This document shows positions 1-12,890 of a stretch of DNA of 64,000 nucleotides, piece by piece. The notes below the pieces were generated by a model. It saw only the letters and a list, made by a program, of their open reading frames with translations. It had not been told where the DNA came from and searched no databases. A program made the translations under genes and the position numbers. The stretch covers positions 2,501,185 through 2,565,184 of the forward strand of contig FN649746.1 of assembly GCA_000310025.1 (NCBI GenBank), read 5' to 3'. This stretch comes from Ectocarpus siliculosus (taxonomy: Eukaryota > Sar > Phaeophyceae > Ectocarpales > Ectocarpaceae). Position 1 is the stretch's first letter. Every line of letters starts with the position of its first letter.

Positions 1-175
1 GCAGCTCCCCCTTCATGGGACTCGCCAAATCCCTCAGGGCGTTTCGCGTTTGGTGATGTGAGACCCTGGTCCGGTGAGAACCCAGCGTGCTCCGTCCCGG
101 TTTTGTAGGGATGGGAGGTCAATGGTCAAAGGATTAGGGCATGCAGGATTATGAGTCCCCCCCCCCCCCCCCTCC
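1..175 (+). repeat. S1 dispersed repeat, 3' part (copy 1)
   Basis: This is the end of a repeat found five more times in the window (about 24640, 32415, 34015, 45748 and 62260). It holds the shared blocks around TCCGGTGAGAACCC and CTTTGTAGGGATG and ends in a run of C. The copy is cut by the window edge and is diverged: TCTAACGAC in other copies is changed here. Confidence 0.75.
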
Positions 176-744
176 AATTACCCTAGAAAATAATATGGTG
201 TAGTCGGTTGTTTGTGTCTGCATCTGTGTTTGTTTGTGTTTCGTTTTGTCCAGTGGAGTGGCCTCAGAATCACCCACACGCGTGTACCTTAGATGTACGT
301 GTGTGCAGGGGAGACGGGCTTGGCCGGCGTAACCCCGTGGCGGATATCCCCCGGCCTAGTAGGGGCCGAAGGATACGTCAGGAGACTCTTATTCATGTCC
401 GTTACTCGTGATCTTTGGTTTTTATTTTTTGTTTAGCGTTTGGTGTACTTGGCATCGCGTGCCGAGACTAGCGACGTGCTCTCTTTCTTGTTGTCTGGTT
501 GGGGTCTCCTTGTTTCGCTGGTTTTCTCCTATTTATTGTGTTTTGTGTTAAACTCTTCCTTGTTTTGCTGATTTTCTCCTATTTATTGTGTTTTGTGTTA
601 ACTCTTTCTGTCGTTCTTCGGGTTCGTTGGATGGTCTCCCGGACTGGCTGTCTTTTTTGATCTGCTATCGTGCCTGTTTGGATATTTTCTTGACTCCTAT
701 CAATACTTCGGAGTTACATTTAATATCGAGATGTAGTTTGTGTG

Positions 745-876
745 TATCCTTTGCGGGGAGTAGTTGACCTGTGACCACGGGAGGCGCCCGAGTCAGTTGG
801 ATCGGTACGGATACTATAAGGTACTGAGAAGAGAGACCGGGACGAGTTGTGTGTGAAAGAAGCAACAACAACAAAT
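745..876 (+). repeat. S2 short interspersed repeat with CAA tail (copy 1)
   Basis: Shares the block GTTGACCTGTGACCACGG, then CAGTTGGATCGGTACGGATA and AAGGTACTG, with four other places in the window. It ends in a short CAA tract (861-873), a SINE-like layout. Strand is given so that the CAA tail is 3'. Confidence 0.65.
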
Positions 877-1149
877 AGTGGTAGTCGTGCTGGGTGATGA
901 CACCCGTGTTGGGTGATCATACTTCGCCGTACCAGGTTTGGTTAACCGTGTTCTTCGTTGTTGGGTGGGGCGCGGGCGGAGAGATTTGGTCTGGAGAAGT
1001 TTCTGAAGGCGTTTCCTGTGTTCGCCTGTAGGTCCCTTTTCGCCGTCACGTCGCCTCCAAGGGAGGGTCGTCCCTGGTCAACGTCTTCCCACCATTGTGA
1101 TAACAGACGCACGAGCCTACTGCAGGTACTTTGATCAATTTATTAAAAG

Positions 1150-1340
1150 AGCTGTCTCACCTGCCAATCGAAATAGTACAGTTGGCGCCCGCCACATAGG
1201 AACCTCTAGTTTTGGGTGAGGCTGGGGCTCTTGGCTCCTAGGGTCGTGCTACGAATGGCCGTTAAAGTAGGCTTTTGTGGTAGGAGTTCAAAACCGAGCC
1301 CCCAAACGGTGCTCAAGTTCTTAGCTTTCGAGAAAATATT
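1150..1340 (+). repeat. S3 dispersed repeat (copy 1)
   Basis: Contains AGTACAGTTGGCGCCCGCC, then AGGAACCTCTAGT, GAGGCTGGGG and GGTGCTCAAGTTC in order. The same blocks occur at 6170-6390 (minus) and 28150-28330 (plus). TTGGCGCCC resembles a retroelement primer-binding site, but the other copies do not keep it well. Confidence 0.5.
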
Positions 1341-4300
1341 GAGGCTCTATCACTGTCGTAACTGCCAAAAGTTCTTAGGGAAGTGCGGGCGGTAACTTTA
1401 GTCCTATTTTGGTACGTGCACCATGCCATCGATACTGATCTGAAGGGGCTCCGGGGCTCGGGGGATACGTGGGGAGGTGGCACGGACGACGTGGCTGCTC
1501 CTGTCTACGTTGCTACATAGTCTGCTACTCTCATGGTCGTGGGGCCAACCTTGTTCTCGGCGCCTCTGACAAGAGGCTGTCCAAACATGATCGTGTAGCA
1601 ACGGGGGACAAGCGTCAACCAAAAGACCATAGGTCTAACGAAACGACGGACGTTAGAAACGAGGCCAGACGAAAAATCAGTCGTCAGAACGATAAGAAAA
1701 CCGAATGAAGAAACCCTAAATCATGGTTAGAACAACGACGTTCGAAATGGCAGTTCACCGATCGTCGTACCGACCGCAGAAAGCGGTGGTAGCTCTGGAC
1801 GATTTCCTACCACGAAGTTCTACCTCCTTGGAAGCAGGCAGGAAAGACCCAACCATGCAAACGGAGATATCGGGCAAAAGCCAGGTTGTTTGAAACGAAA
1901 ACGGCCCGCCGAAACTTCAATACAGGTCCGATTCTCAAACGAAAACAACACGAAAACAGAATCACAAACAAGTCAGCGCGCAAAACGAATAATCCGTAAA
2001 CGCGCCACGGGACGTTGTGATATTTTGCGAAGAATGCCCTAGAGAATATGGTATCCCCACAAGCTTGAAGACACCATGATCCACCGACGTAACCCCAACA
2101 CTAAGAAGAGGATGGTATCCCCACAAACGTGAAGGCACCATGATCCACAGACGTAATTTCCGATGGTAAATTAGAAGAGAACAACGAAGGTCGGAGAGGG
2201 CGATCGTGATCGAACCAGCGTCGTGGAGGAAGCGGACGATGCTGCAGCAGTGATCGGATTGAAGAGTCGGTCCAGGTATGTATCTGCCCAGCAGCCACAG
2301 TCCACCTTGAGCCTTGATGTGCCAGTAGAATGCGCCGACAGGTAGGGAGGGACGTAGGGGCGAAGCGGCGATCCCGTGTGGAACGGGAGACATGAGAGTA
2401 GCCCGAAGGCAACTATGTCGCACCATCGCTCGTGCCACAACTCTTGTGCGCAACTAGCTGGCGACAAGGTCGATTTTGTCCGGTATTGGTCGGGCGTACC
2501 AGTCCGGAGATGTGATCTGGAGGAAGATAAATGAACACCTTTTTCAATCGTGTCTTGTGGTGGTGTAGAACAGCGATGACACCACCATGACCACCAACGG
2601 GCTGATGGCCAGCAATTCGTTTAATCTCAAGGCAGTCGACCGCAGCCTACAACGTCGCCTTCGGCACCAACATGGTACGGAGGAGATTCGGTCCTCGGTT
2701 TTTGATAACCGCATGTTGGGTGAGACCGGCAGGAAGAAACCTCGGCACGTCATTGGTGTCATGCGGGCTTACGCTATAGATATGCAGCGAGTCCCCTAAG
2801 CATGGACTTTCGAGTGTATGCCCCGGCACTTCCGTCCCGACGGGAGGTCCAAGAATACCAACTGAGCCGTAAAGAGCTGCAATCAAGAGCTCTTGAACAG
2901 AGGCCGGCAGCCAAAACGTAAACGGACCGGTGCAAAGCAAAGGCAACTTTGCTCTGAGGACCTTGTCGTCAGTAGTGAGTGATCGAACACCTTGGAATGG
3001 TGAATTCGGACATGAAAATAAACATCCCATTTCCACCAAACACCCAATTTCCGACGGTGCGGTGCCAAATCGCAACTTTTTTCGCAAGAAAACACCCGAA
3101 AGGGCTGAAACCCGACGCCCATTCTGCGAAACGAACGACTAGTGTTGCTCACGTGCTATCTCATGAGCACGGCAAGTTCGCACTACGCAACATGGTCACG
3201 ACCCAAGCTTTGATGACCTCGAGCAAAAGGATGCTTGATGGCAGTCATCGACAGTCTGGGGAGAGGCGGTTACAGATTTAGAAGCACTTCACTAATAGGT
3301 GCTAGCTAACCCAGCGACGGCACAAACAGAATTGTTACACGCAACCTCCCACATGAGAGAGATGACCGTCCCAATCGTCCTGCCTCTCGTTGATTGTCAT
3401 AGTATGATTGACTCACTGTACACCCCCCCTTGTGGTTCGGGTGATGCGAGCTACGTCGTAGTTGGTACCAACACAATCCGCCGCCGCCTGTGTGCCACAG
3501 CAAACAGCGAGAGCAGCTCGTCGCGGTTAAGTCGTGCGGTCTTAATAGCCCCATGTCAACATCTGCGTTGGCGCTTGCGAAGACGGAATGTCTAGCCCCC
3601 GTCCCTTCCACATCTTCGTCACACACGCAAAACAGGAGGTAATCGCTCTCCTCCATTTCAACAAAGTTATCAACAGCGCATGTCATTGTGTCTTTGTCGC
3701 GCCCAATTCTCGCCCCGAGTCGGTGTGCCCCACGTCCAGAGCAGCGCGCACGCTCGGCCAACTCACCGCCCCCGCCTACTCAAGAACAACCAAAACCTTC
3801 CGAATGAGCAACAATGCTCAGCTTCTCTGGCTTCTCTGGCTTGCTCACACGACCTCTGGGGAGAGCTCATCGTACATACCGAACGAAACAAATCCAGTGG
3901 GGGGCGCTCAATAATGCCTGTTGAACAGCACCAGCGGTCTGTATGGTGCCGGTGAAATTGGCTGGGTACTACTGGGTACAGACTGAACAAAGTCATTATG
4001 TACTTGACTCGCACCGGTCAATTCGCCGGGCACATAGATACGATATTGAAGCCCCCCACCATGGTGGTAGTGCAACAAATTGCGCAATCTTGGGTTCGTG
4101 GGGGGGGCGAGTTGGATATACCCCCTTCCCCCCGAACCCTGTCCACATCATTCATCCCGTAGTGTCTGCCACACATAACCGTACCGCTTGCCGAAGCGCA
4201 ACGCACGGTCTTGGTGTTCAGTTTGCCACAGGAGGTGTCGATCCGAACAGGCATCCCCGCGACGATGGTAGACGTGACATCAATTCTTGTTCGGTGAGTT

Positions 4301-4656
4301 CCTTCCCCATCACGCCGCACCACTTTCTTGGTACTCTCCACCTGGGGGAAAAGGAAAAAAAAAAAATGGAGCACGAGTTTGCAAAGCACCAGAAGCGCAG
4401 AACGGACGGGTTTCAATAGAGCTCGAGATTGACAAGATACATGAACACTTCCAAGTAAGACGTGCACGTGATTCAACCCCCGGGGTTTCAGGAGTGTCAG
4501 GCATTTCGTTTTGCTCCCGTCGACCACGCGTTTCCAACTGTAGAGCAGTCGCAGTCACCCAAACAACATAAATCATTCCGCTTGTTGACAGCAGTGCCCT
4601 CCACCCCTCAGCAGTGCTGGTATGCGCCCTCCAGTCAACAAAACACTTCAACTCAC

Positions 4657-7600
4657 CGTCCAGCTCCGAAGTCCAGTCGAAAGCCTTCCACTTCTCAAGG
4701 AACGCCATCACCAGCTTCCTCTCCTCTTCCACCGCTGCGCCGCCGCTGCCCCCCCCCCACCTACCGGCCCCCCGGCCCCTCCCTCTGCCGCCGAAGCTAG
4801 GGGGGTCGATCCCCAGGATGCCAGCCAGAGTGTCAACGCCGAAGTCGCGGGGGAAGTTGGCTTCCTGTGACGTCAAGCGCAAGGTGTTGTAGAGAGGATG
4901 AAGGCGTTGCGAGAGGACTGAGGGCAAAGACCGTGTGAACGAAGCACCCAGGAGAGCGCCTTGTGCGTCGCCCTCATATCGGCACTTCCTTCGAAACCCA
5001 ACTCGCCCGCTCCCACCAGGTGGGCGTTTGGTTTGGGACCGCCTTCGCGGGAAACTAAGAACTATAAGGAAATAGAACAGGGAGGGGGGACGCAGACCGT
5101 ATTCCCTAACCCTGCACGTAACCCTATCCCTACTTCCCCTGTATTAGATAAAACTACACCATTAGACCAGTCAACAATCGGGGTAATATTTAGATACAAT
5201 TACACCATTTGACCAGTCAGCCTTAGACCAGCCGGAGTAATTTTATCTAATAAAGGCTGACTGGTCTAATGGTGTAATGTTATCTAATATCCCGATCGTA
5301 GCTTTATCCAACATGTTTGCTGAACACAGGAAACCTGTGAAGGCTGCTGTTGGTTTGAGGCATGGGGGGGTTCTTGCAGACGCTGCTCGCGCACGCACGG
5401 AGCACTCCGGGTTGTTCGTAGTTCGTCCCCTATTCGCAACAAAAATGAGACGGGGCTCAAGCGTGCGTGCTATGGCTGCACACGCCAAGACCATGAGCGC
5501 AAGACGCAGTTTGTCACCCGGAGCCCCCGCCTCACCTCCCCCTCGATGATGTTCGCGTAACCCCCGTCCTCCCACTCCACATGGAAGAACGGAAACCCCT
5601 TGGGGACCGCCCGCCGTATCCCCCCCCTGAGAAAATAAATAAATAAGAGAGCGGGCATAAGGGGTGTGTGCGTGCGTGCGTGCGTGTTGACAAATGTTTT
5701 TTAAGCGTTTTGCTGAAAATGTTGCCAGCAAGCGCCTGCTGCCGGAAATCCTACAAAAGATGCGGCGGTCGTCAAAAGGTTGATCGAATCTGCCTGCGGA
5801 CCATCGAAATTTGAAAGACGAGGGGGGGGGGGGGTTAGGGCACCGACAATACGATATTGCCGAAAAATCTGTGATAATCAAGGGAGAAGACTGCTCTTGC
5901 AATCTTCTCGCAGGAATCGAGGCACTGCCAAAACGCAAGGCCCAAGGAGGCTGGCTCCCTAGGTGCCAGCACGCAAACAAGGGGACAACAGTAGTATTTC
6001 TTGAGTCTAGCCAAGTTGTCAGAGGAAGCGCTTTAGGCAGAGGCTACCACACGCGCGTTGAGTCACAATCTGCGTCACCCCGTACTTGAGGAGAGCACAC
6101 GGGCTTCAAGCTCCCATCTTCTCCCCAATCCGGAGACTGCACTACAGAACGCGTCCGCACTAAAGAACCCAGGAGCAAAAAAAATGAGCCTCACAAAAAT
6201 CAAAAGTTCAGAACTTGAGCACCATTTGTGAGCTCGGTTAATTAGAAAAACCTATATAGCGAACATTCCTATTTTTAGCATGACCCTAGGAATACAGTAA
6301 GAACCCCAGCCTCGGCCGAAACTATAATAGTATACTAGTAGAGGTTCTTAAGGTGGGGGCGCGTTCTGTACAGTAAGCGCACGTCGGAAGCCTATCGACA
6401 AGAATCAACCTCTGACTGAAATTATTTCCGTTGTAGCTTGACGGTCATTTTTGCATCTGCGCGCCACCTAAATAGCCATGTGCGCTCGCCCCGCCTGCAC
6501 GCCGTACTGCTCATTCCTCTCCCCAAGCGTGGATTATTGATAACGGTGGTTTCCGAAGAATGTTTACGCCGAGCGTGAAGCGGGCGGGCAAGGGTATGAA
6601 CACAGAGCGCCGCTTCGAAGGATGGAGCTCGCTTCCGACTTGCCGGAAATCCAACAATGACCAAGCATGGAAACACGCCGTCTAATTTCTTGCTGGTCTC
6701 ACCTGCGAGGGTCGGAGGGAATACACTTCTTGTGCGTTGACCACTCGTCCCCGGCGTCCATGAGTGCCTGCTCAGATCAAACAAACACGTCAAAGGAGTA
6801 GACAACACATGAACAAAAAAAAAAATATATATATATATATATATACATATATAACGATGGACATAAGGTTTCCTGCTCAGATCAAACAATCACGTCAAAG
6901 GAGTAGACAGCACATGAACAACAAAGATTGTACATAAGTTTGCCTGCCCAGATCAAACAAACATATCACAGGGTACGACAAAACATGAACTTAGATCAAA
7001 CAAACACATAACAGGAGTAGACAAAACAAACAAATAAAAAAAAATCGAGACTGTCCCTTCGTGGGTAGGTAGCCTGTGGCCGTAGAAGATGTCCGAGTCA
7101 GGTGGACCAGTACGGCTTTTGGAAGGTATTGAGTGGAGATTGGAGCAATTCTTCATGTTGTGGACAACAATCATGCACAGACGGAGGGGTGGACTTGTGA
7201 CCGGCTTTGCGGTAGAGATGCTACTACCCGATCAATCGCACCGGGAGAGGCACAACTGTTGCAATGAAACAAGAAAACAAGAAAACACGGCAAGTCCTAC
7301 AATGTCATTACCTACAGTCTTCAACCATCCCTGCTTTCGCGTTCAAGTAGCAGCACAAACCGCGTGGTTTTCGCACACTCCATGTCCAATCAGATGAAAG
7401 AGGGACACTTACAAAGCGCACAGTCCTGCCCCCCCGGCAACCAAAGTCCGAACGATCCCAGGTTCATGCAAGAGACACAAGAGTTATCGCTGCACAACCC
7501 CCAGCATTAAGTTCACCCAAGACCTTGAGAACGACTAGCTCTCTCTAGGAGCGGCGCGATCACAACAGCAATCGATTGACAACGCCCACAAGCCGCACAC

Positions 7601-7829
7601 TAAGATGTGCTGGAAAGAACCAACTACAGAGGGGCGTTTGGCAAGACTCTTTCGCTACAAAACCCTCACAACTGGTACGCGAAACACGCGGTCGGTCAGT
7701 CGACAGCAGTCACCTGTCGGAAGTACATGGGGGCGTCCAACGAGGCGTTTCTCGGTACGGGGACGGCTTCGATGAAGGCGTGTCTTGCCGCTGAGGAGCC
7801 CGGCTTCCCCCCCGTCTCCAGGAAAATAA

Positions 7830-7864
<35 letters not shown>

Positions 7865-10026
7865 CTGTCACCCTCGTCACTATCGCTGTCGTGATGTCCG
7901 CCCTTCGACGACGATTTCTTCTTCTTCTTGCTCTTCTTCTTGGCCTTCTTGCTGCTGCTGCTGCTGCTGCCGTGCTTCTTCTTTCTGTCCCCGCTGCCGC
8001 TCTCGCCCTCGCCCTCGTTGGCACCGTCGGCGTCGTCGTCGTCCGCTGCTGCCATCTTCCGCAGCGACGACTTGAAGAGCTCGATCTCTCTCCATACCTC
8101 TTCGTCGCACGCCTATAATGGGCCCCCCACCATGAGGGAAAAAGAAGCATGTTCGCGGGGCTGAGGGGCTGGGGCTTGGGAATCTTAATTTCGGTGCGAT
8201 AAACAGGGTCTAGGAATCATAATTTCCGTGCGATTGACAACGTCACAAGACACCAACTGCAATCGCGAGATATCCCGGTTACATAGCCATCCGTAATGAC
8301 GACACGCAAGTGCTAGTATTATTGTGCCTTTTATTGGCCATTCTTCCAACCGTGGACCCACGAAGAAGGACACCGCACCGTTGACAGAATTTACAAAAAG
8401 GAGACGTGGTCCAATACTTCACGACTCTTATACTGCTTCACGGCGATGAATCTCCTCAAGGAAACGCGGTCAACAGTTTCAGCGCTCTTCTTCACTCTCA
8501 TCCCATACGTTACAGAGGGGGTACAGCAGACGAACGAACGGGTCATAGACCTCAGAGTGAATCTATACCCAAGGCACGGAATCGTGGCGAACACTATGCG
8601 GGGTGCTCGCAGACCAGGCGGGCACGGCACTAAACCACCGAGCGGTGTTTGGTGACGGAAAAGAGATGCATCCCGATAAGCCCTTGCGAGGCCACGTTCC
8701 CATAGCTCCCTCCGCCCTTACCGTTGATGCCGGTGTGTGGCGTATCGGCACGATGTAGCAGTGCCCTTCAGAGAGGCGGTGGGTGCCCGTGGCCAGGTAG
8801 AGGTACGTGTGCTCTCCCAGCGACAGCACCAGCCGCTTCTTGAACGACGATGAGTCCATGCACAGAGGACACCTGAGAAATAAAAAAACGATGCAGCATG
8901 TTCAGGGGTTTGCGCATGATGGAGGAAGACGTGGAAGGGATCGAAGATAGGCGCTACTGCTGCTGGTAGTCCTTACCCCGTTCTGCTTCGATTTTTTTCG
9001 CTCATGTTCTCCTTTTCATACGTGAGCATTCGCTTCAAAAGAGCAAATGTGCGCCCCAGTTACGGTGGCTATGTCCCTGCTAATGATCCTTTCACGAGTA
9101 CAAATGTCACTTTGTGCGAAGACGACTGACCCATCCGAACACCGGGATCGGAACAAAACAGACGGAAAAAAGAGAGGGAGGGGTTCGAACGGGAACAAAA
9201 AATCTCGCACCACTGGTGACAAAAAACCCCAAGAAGAGAGACGCTCGTATACCCAGGAAGACACAAAAGTAGCACGAACAGACACAGCGGAGTGTTTTCG
9301 CAGACCCACGACCGCCCTCTTCCCCCCCTCGTGCCCACCGACAGAACAACACATGTACGGCCAGAAAGGACAACGGGAAGGCATCTAAAAATCAACACCA
9401 ACAGCTGCGGCAACAAAACAAAGCAAAGAAACAGGCGACACAAACGTGGCCCCCGCAACAGCGCTTGAGCTTCCTTTCCCACCGGCGGGGGATGCCGCAG
9501 TCAATCGTATAGGGCGTGAGTGGAGCTACGTGCGGTTGGAACGCTTTCCACAATGTCCTTTCAAGAGAAGGGCTGGTTTTATCGTTCGCAGGTCGACGAG
9601 GGAAAGGGATGGCTGAACCCTTTTCCCGATAAAACTAAGGCAAGCACCGCAGGGGGAAAGGTGGGGCAATAAAAACAAAACAAAAAATAAAAAAAAGCTC
9701 CTGTGTGACCTTCCTCTTAGGTTACCCCAGCTGTTACGTCAGGTATTGTAAATACGCCGAAAGGCCTGTAAACCGGCGCCAGAATTGATGGGACGAACAC
9801 ACACAAACACCCGTGATACGGTATTCCGGAAGGTGTACATGGTGGTGGCGTGGGGACAACTACAGAAGGGATGAGAGTACACACCATCTGCTGTAGCGGG
9901 TAATGACGACTACTGCGCTGCTGCTCAGTTTGCTCTCCTCGCCACGGGTGACTCGAGGACGGCTTTTGCTTTGCTGCGTGATGACTACTACAACAGCAGC
10001 AGCAACAACAACAACAACAACAAACG

Positions 10027-10059
<33 letters not shown>

Positions 10060-10621
10060 GCCACACCACCAACAACGAACACGACATACCACACTTTACC
10101 TGGACGTGACAGCCGACTGTCGGCGGTGCTCAGCAACAGCCTTAGCCTTCTGACGCTCCGCCGCCGCGACGGCCGTCATGCGGTCTTCCGGCCTCTGGAA
10201 CATGCGCATATCTACCTGAAATGTGACAACAAGAGACGGACAGGAAGGCGGAAGCAACAGGCAACAAGCAAACAGAGAGAGAGAGAGAGCAGACAGGCAG
10301 ACGTGCTCGACTCATGAGTCATCCAGCAGCACCAACAACGGCCGCTGCAACAGCGGCAGCGACATCAACTACAACAGCCACAAGAGCAAGCCCACAATCC
10401 AAACCAGCAACAGCAACAGCAACAGCGACGACAGCAACCACACTACACAACAGCATCAGCACCAGCAGCAACGAAACAAAAACAACAGCAGAGCATCAAC
10501 CACAACCGCGACAGCAAAACCCACATTACAAATCAGCAACACAGCACCAGCACCAGCGAAAACGACAACCACACCACATAACAGCAGCAGCAGTAGCAGC
10601 GGTAGCAGCGGTAGCAGCAAT

Positions 10622-10692
<71 letters not shown>

Positions 10693-10728
10693 TACAATCG
10701 CAACAGCAACAGCAGCAGCCGCAACATC

Positions 10729-10759
<31 letters not shown>

Positions 10760-11067
10760 GCAAACCCACATTACAAATCCGCAACACAGTACCAGCGGCA
10801 ACAACAACAACAGCAACCAGCAAGGCTCTCTTTCTCACATCTTCTTCCTCGTCCTCCCCAGCGAGACCCGTGTGCGCCCCTCCAAGCTCGGTACCCTTGA
10901 ACCTACTCCCAAGGCGGGACACATTGCGAACGAAGGTTTCGTCCATGTCTTCGAATCCCTGCGTGGTTGAATAGGGCGGGACGGGGACGGGCGAGGTGAA
11001 CATGCATTTACGAGGGGGGGGGATTGAAACGTCAGACTGCAATATACGCGAACTTGTTACGTACTGG

Positions 11068-11104
<37 letters not shown>

Positions 11105-12859
11105 CTTCACATTAAAACCGTTCCGATCTCTCTCTACCCAGTACCTTCGTATGTCCGTACTGATCCAACACTCGACGCGGTCGATTCCCGTGGTCACAGG
11201 TTAACTTACCCTAAAAAGGTACACTCAAATAAACTGGCCCGAGGGGTCCGCAAGTCAATAGAAGTCAACGACAGATATTCTGGAATCCTCCACTCTCTCT
11301 TCGCGCTACTGGTACAACCATGCGTTCCATTTTCGGGGTCCTTTGTTTGATGGAGCCCATGTCTCGCCATGCGGCATACGGATACTCCCACAAAAAGGGG
11401 GGGGGGGGGGGGCAGAAAAAGAAGAAAGCACCAGCGCTTACCAACTCGCAAGCAGGTTTTTGACAAAAATCGCAACAATTCCACCAACGATATCCAGCCG
11501 TTTCTCTCGCACTCACTTTAAAGACTCCAACACATTCTTTTCCACGATGGTTACATCTCGAACGGGTATGTGCTCTTTTCTGCGATTGTACGTGTAAATG
11601 TTCTACGAGGTAGAAATCATGGAAAACAGCTAGTAGCGTCACTTTTTGTATTGTAAACGTTGCTGCTACTGCTGCATCTTTCATGGATGTGGACAGTGCG
11701 GTGCGCTATTACATCCCCTTTGTAGAGCACCGAGCGAGTTGGATGGATGTTGTCGAAGAAAAATACTGATGGGCACACAACATGGCACGCGCTGTTTGTT
11801 GTTCTCCCACCTCTTCTCGCTCCCGGCGCACGAAGTCCGCCACGCTCTCGTCCTTGTGTTCGGCCCACCTGCCCCCGGCCTTCTTTAGCTTGCCCTTTCG
11901 CGCTCTGCTCGCGACCGATGGATGAACGCACATCGCCCCGGCACAGAGGCGGCGCAACAACCATCAAGAAGCAGCGAATCGGCGGGAGAGATGTCGCCGC
12001 CGTGTACACGCATGTGGAAAAAAGCACGAGGCCGGGAGGGGAGTGGGAGGGGCCGGGGGGGGGTAAAGGATCCAATACGGCACTGCGTAGGGGAAACACG
12101 GGTCAGCGGGGATGGATAACGCAGTATGTCTACTTCAAAGCGATGTGTTCTTAACTACATACCAACGAGGATGGACAATACAGTACGTCTACTTCGAAGC
12201 CATGTGTTCCGAACTACACGGAAGGGCGGATGCCCCCCCGCCCGCCTCCCCCGTCTCTCTTGGCGAGCGTTGATGCTCGAGTGCCATTGGTGCTCGAGTG
12301 TTACTCCGGTTCATGGGGATGATGCGCCGCGTCTCTCGGATCGGGCCGCACACCAAACCGAGACACAACAACAACACCAGGCTTCTCCCAACCCCCCTAA
12401 AACCATTGCCGCTTCCTGTCTCTACCTAAGTGCATGATCGGCGTTGGTGCGGTCGGTCAAGCGTTCGACCACACACGACCACCGTATCTGTACTACAAAC
12501 ACCCTGGTGACCGTAGAGAAGGAAAGCAGGAGTGTCTGGCCAGTCAGTCACCGGAGAAGAACATAAATAAATCAATAATCGTATAGCTTCGAAGTATGTA
12601 ACTGGACATTCGCCTACCCGGTCCTGAGGTCCTCCCTCATGAGAGCGGCGCCACCGGTCCGGATAGGCCTCCCGTTCTCGTCGAATGACCTAACAACCTC
12701 CAACTCCTCCTCCTCCTCCTCGTCCTCCTCGTCTCCTTCACTCCCCTCCTCCTTCTTTTTATTCCCCCCTTTCCGAACGGTTGTACTAGGAGTGCCTCCG
12801 ACAGTCCCGCCTGCGGCGGCGTTGTCGTTGTCTTGTCCAGGTTTCCAGGGGGCTGCTGC

Positions 12860-12890
<31 letters not shown>

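Larger units (their letters stand above)
176..4309. other. intergenic stretch, no recognised gene
   Basis: No open frame here has recognisable protein similarity or convincing exon structure. It holds a two-copy tandem repeat of about 49 bp at 507-606, an S2 repeat copy at about 745-876, an S3 repeat copy at about 1150-1340, and two copies of a 46-bp block about 64 bp apart at 2048-2158. A very short last exon of the CWF19-like gene could lie here unrecognised. The 1100-3300 part could be decayed retroelement sequence, but no protein motif supports that. Confidence 0.5.

Noticed and set aside
6767-7030. CRISPR-like array
   Set aside because: Units are imperfect, few and contiguous, with no regular spacers, in a eukaryotic intron; a minisatellite explains it.
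10223-10970. Long Ser/Thr/Asn- and Gln/Ala-rich open frames on the plus strand
   Set aside because: They are translations of CAG/CAA triplet repeats within an intron and an antisense exon; no domain and no start context.
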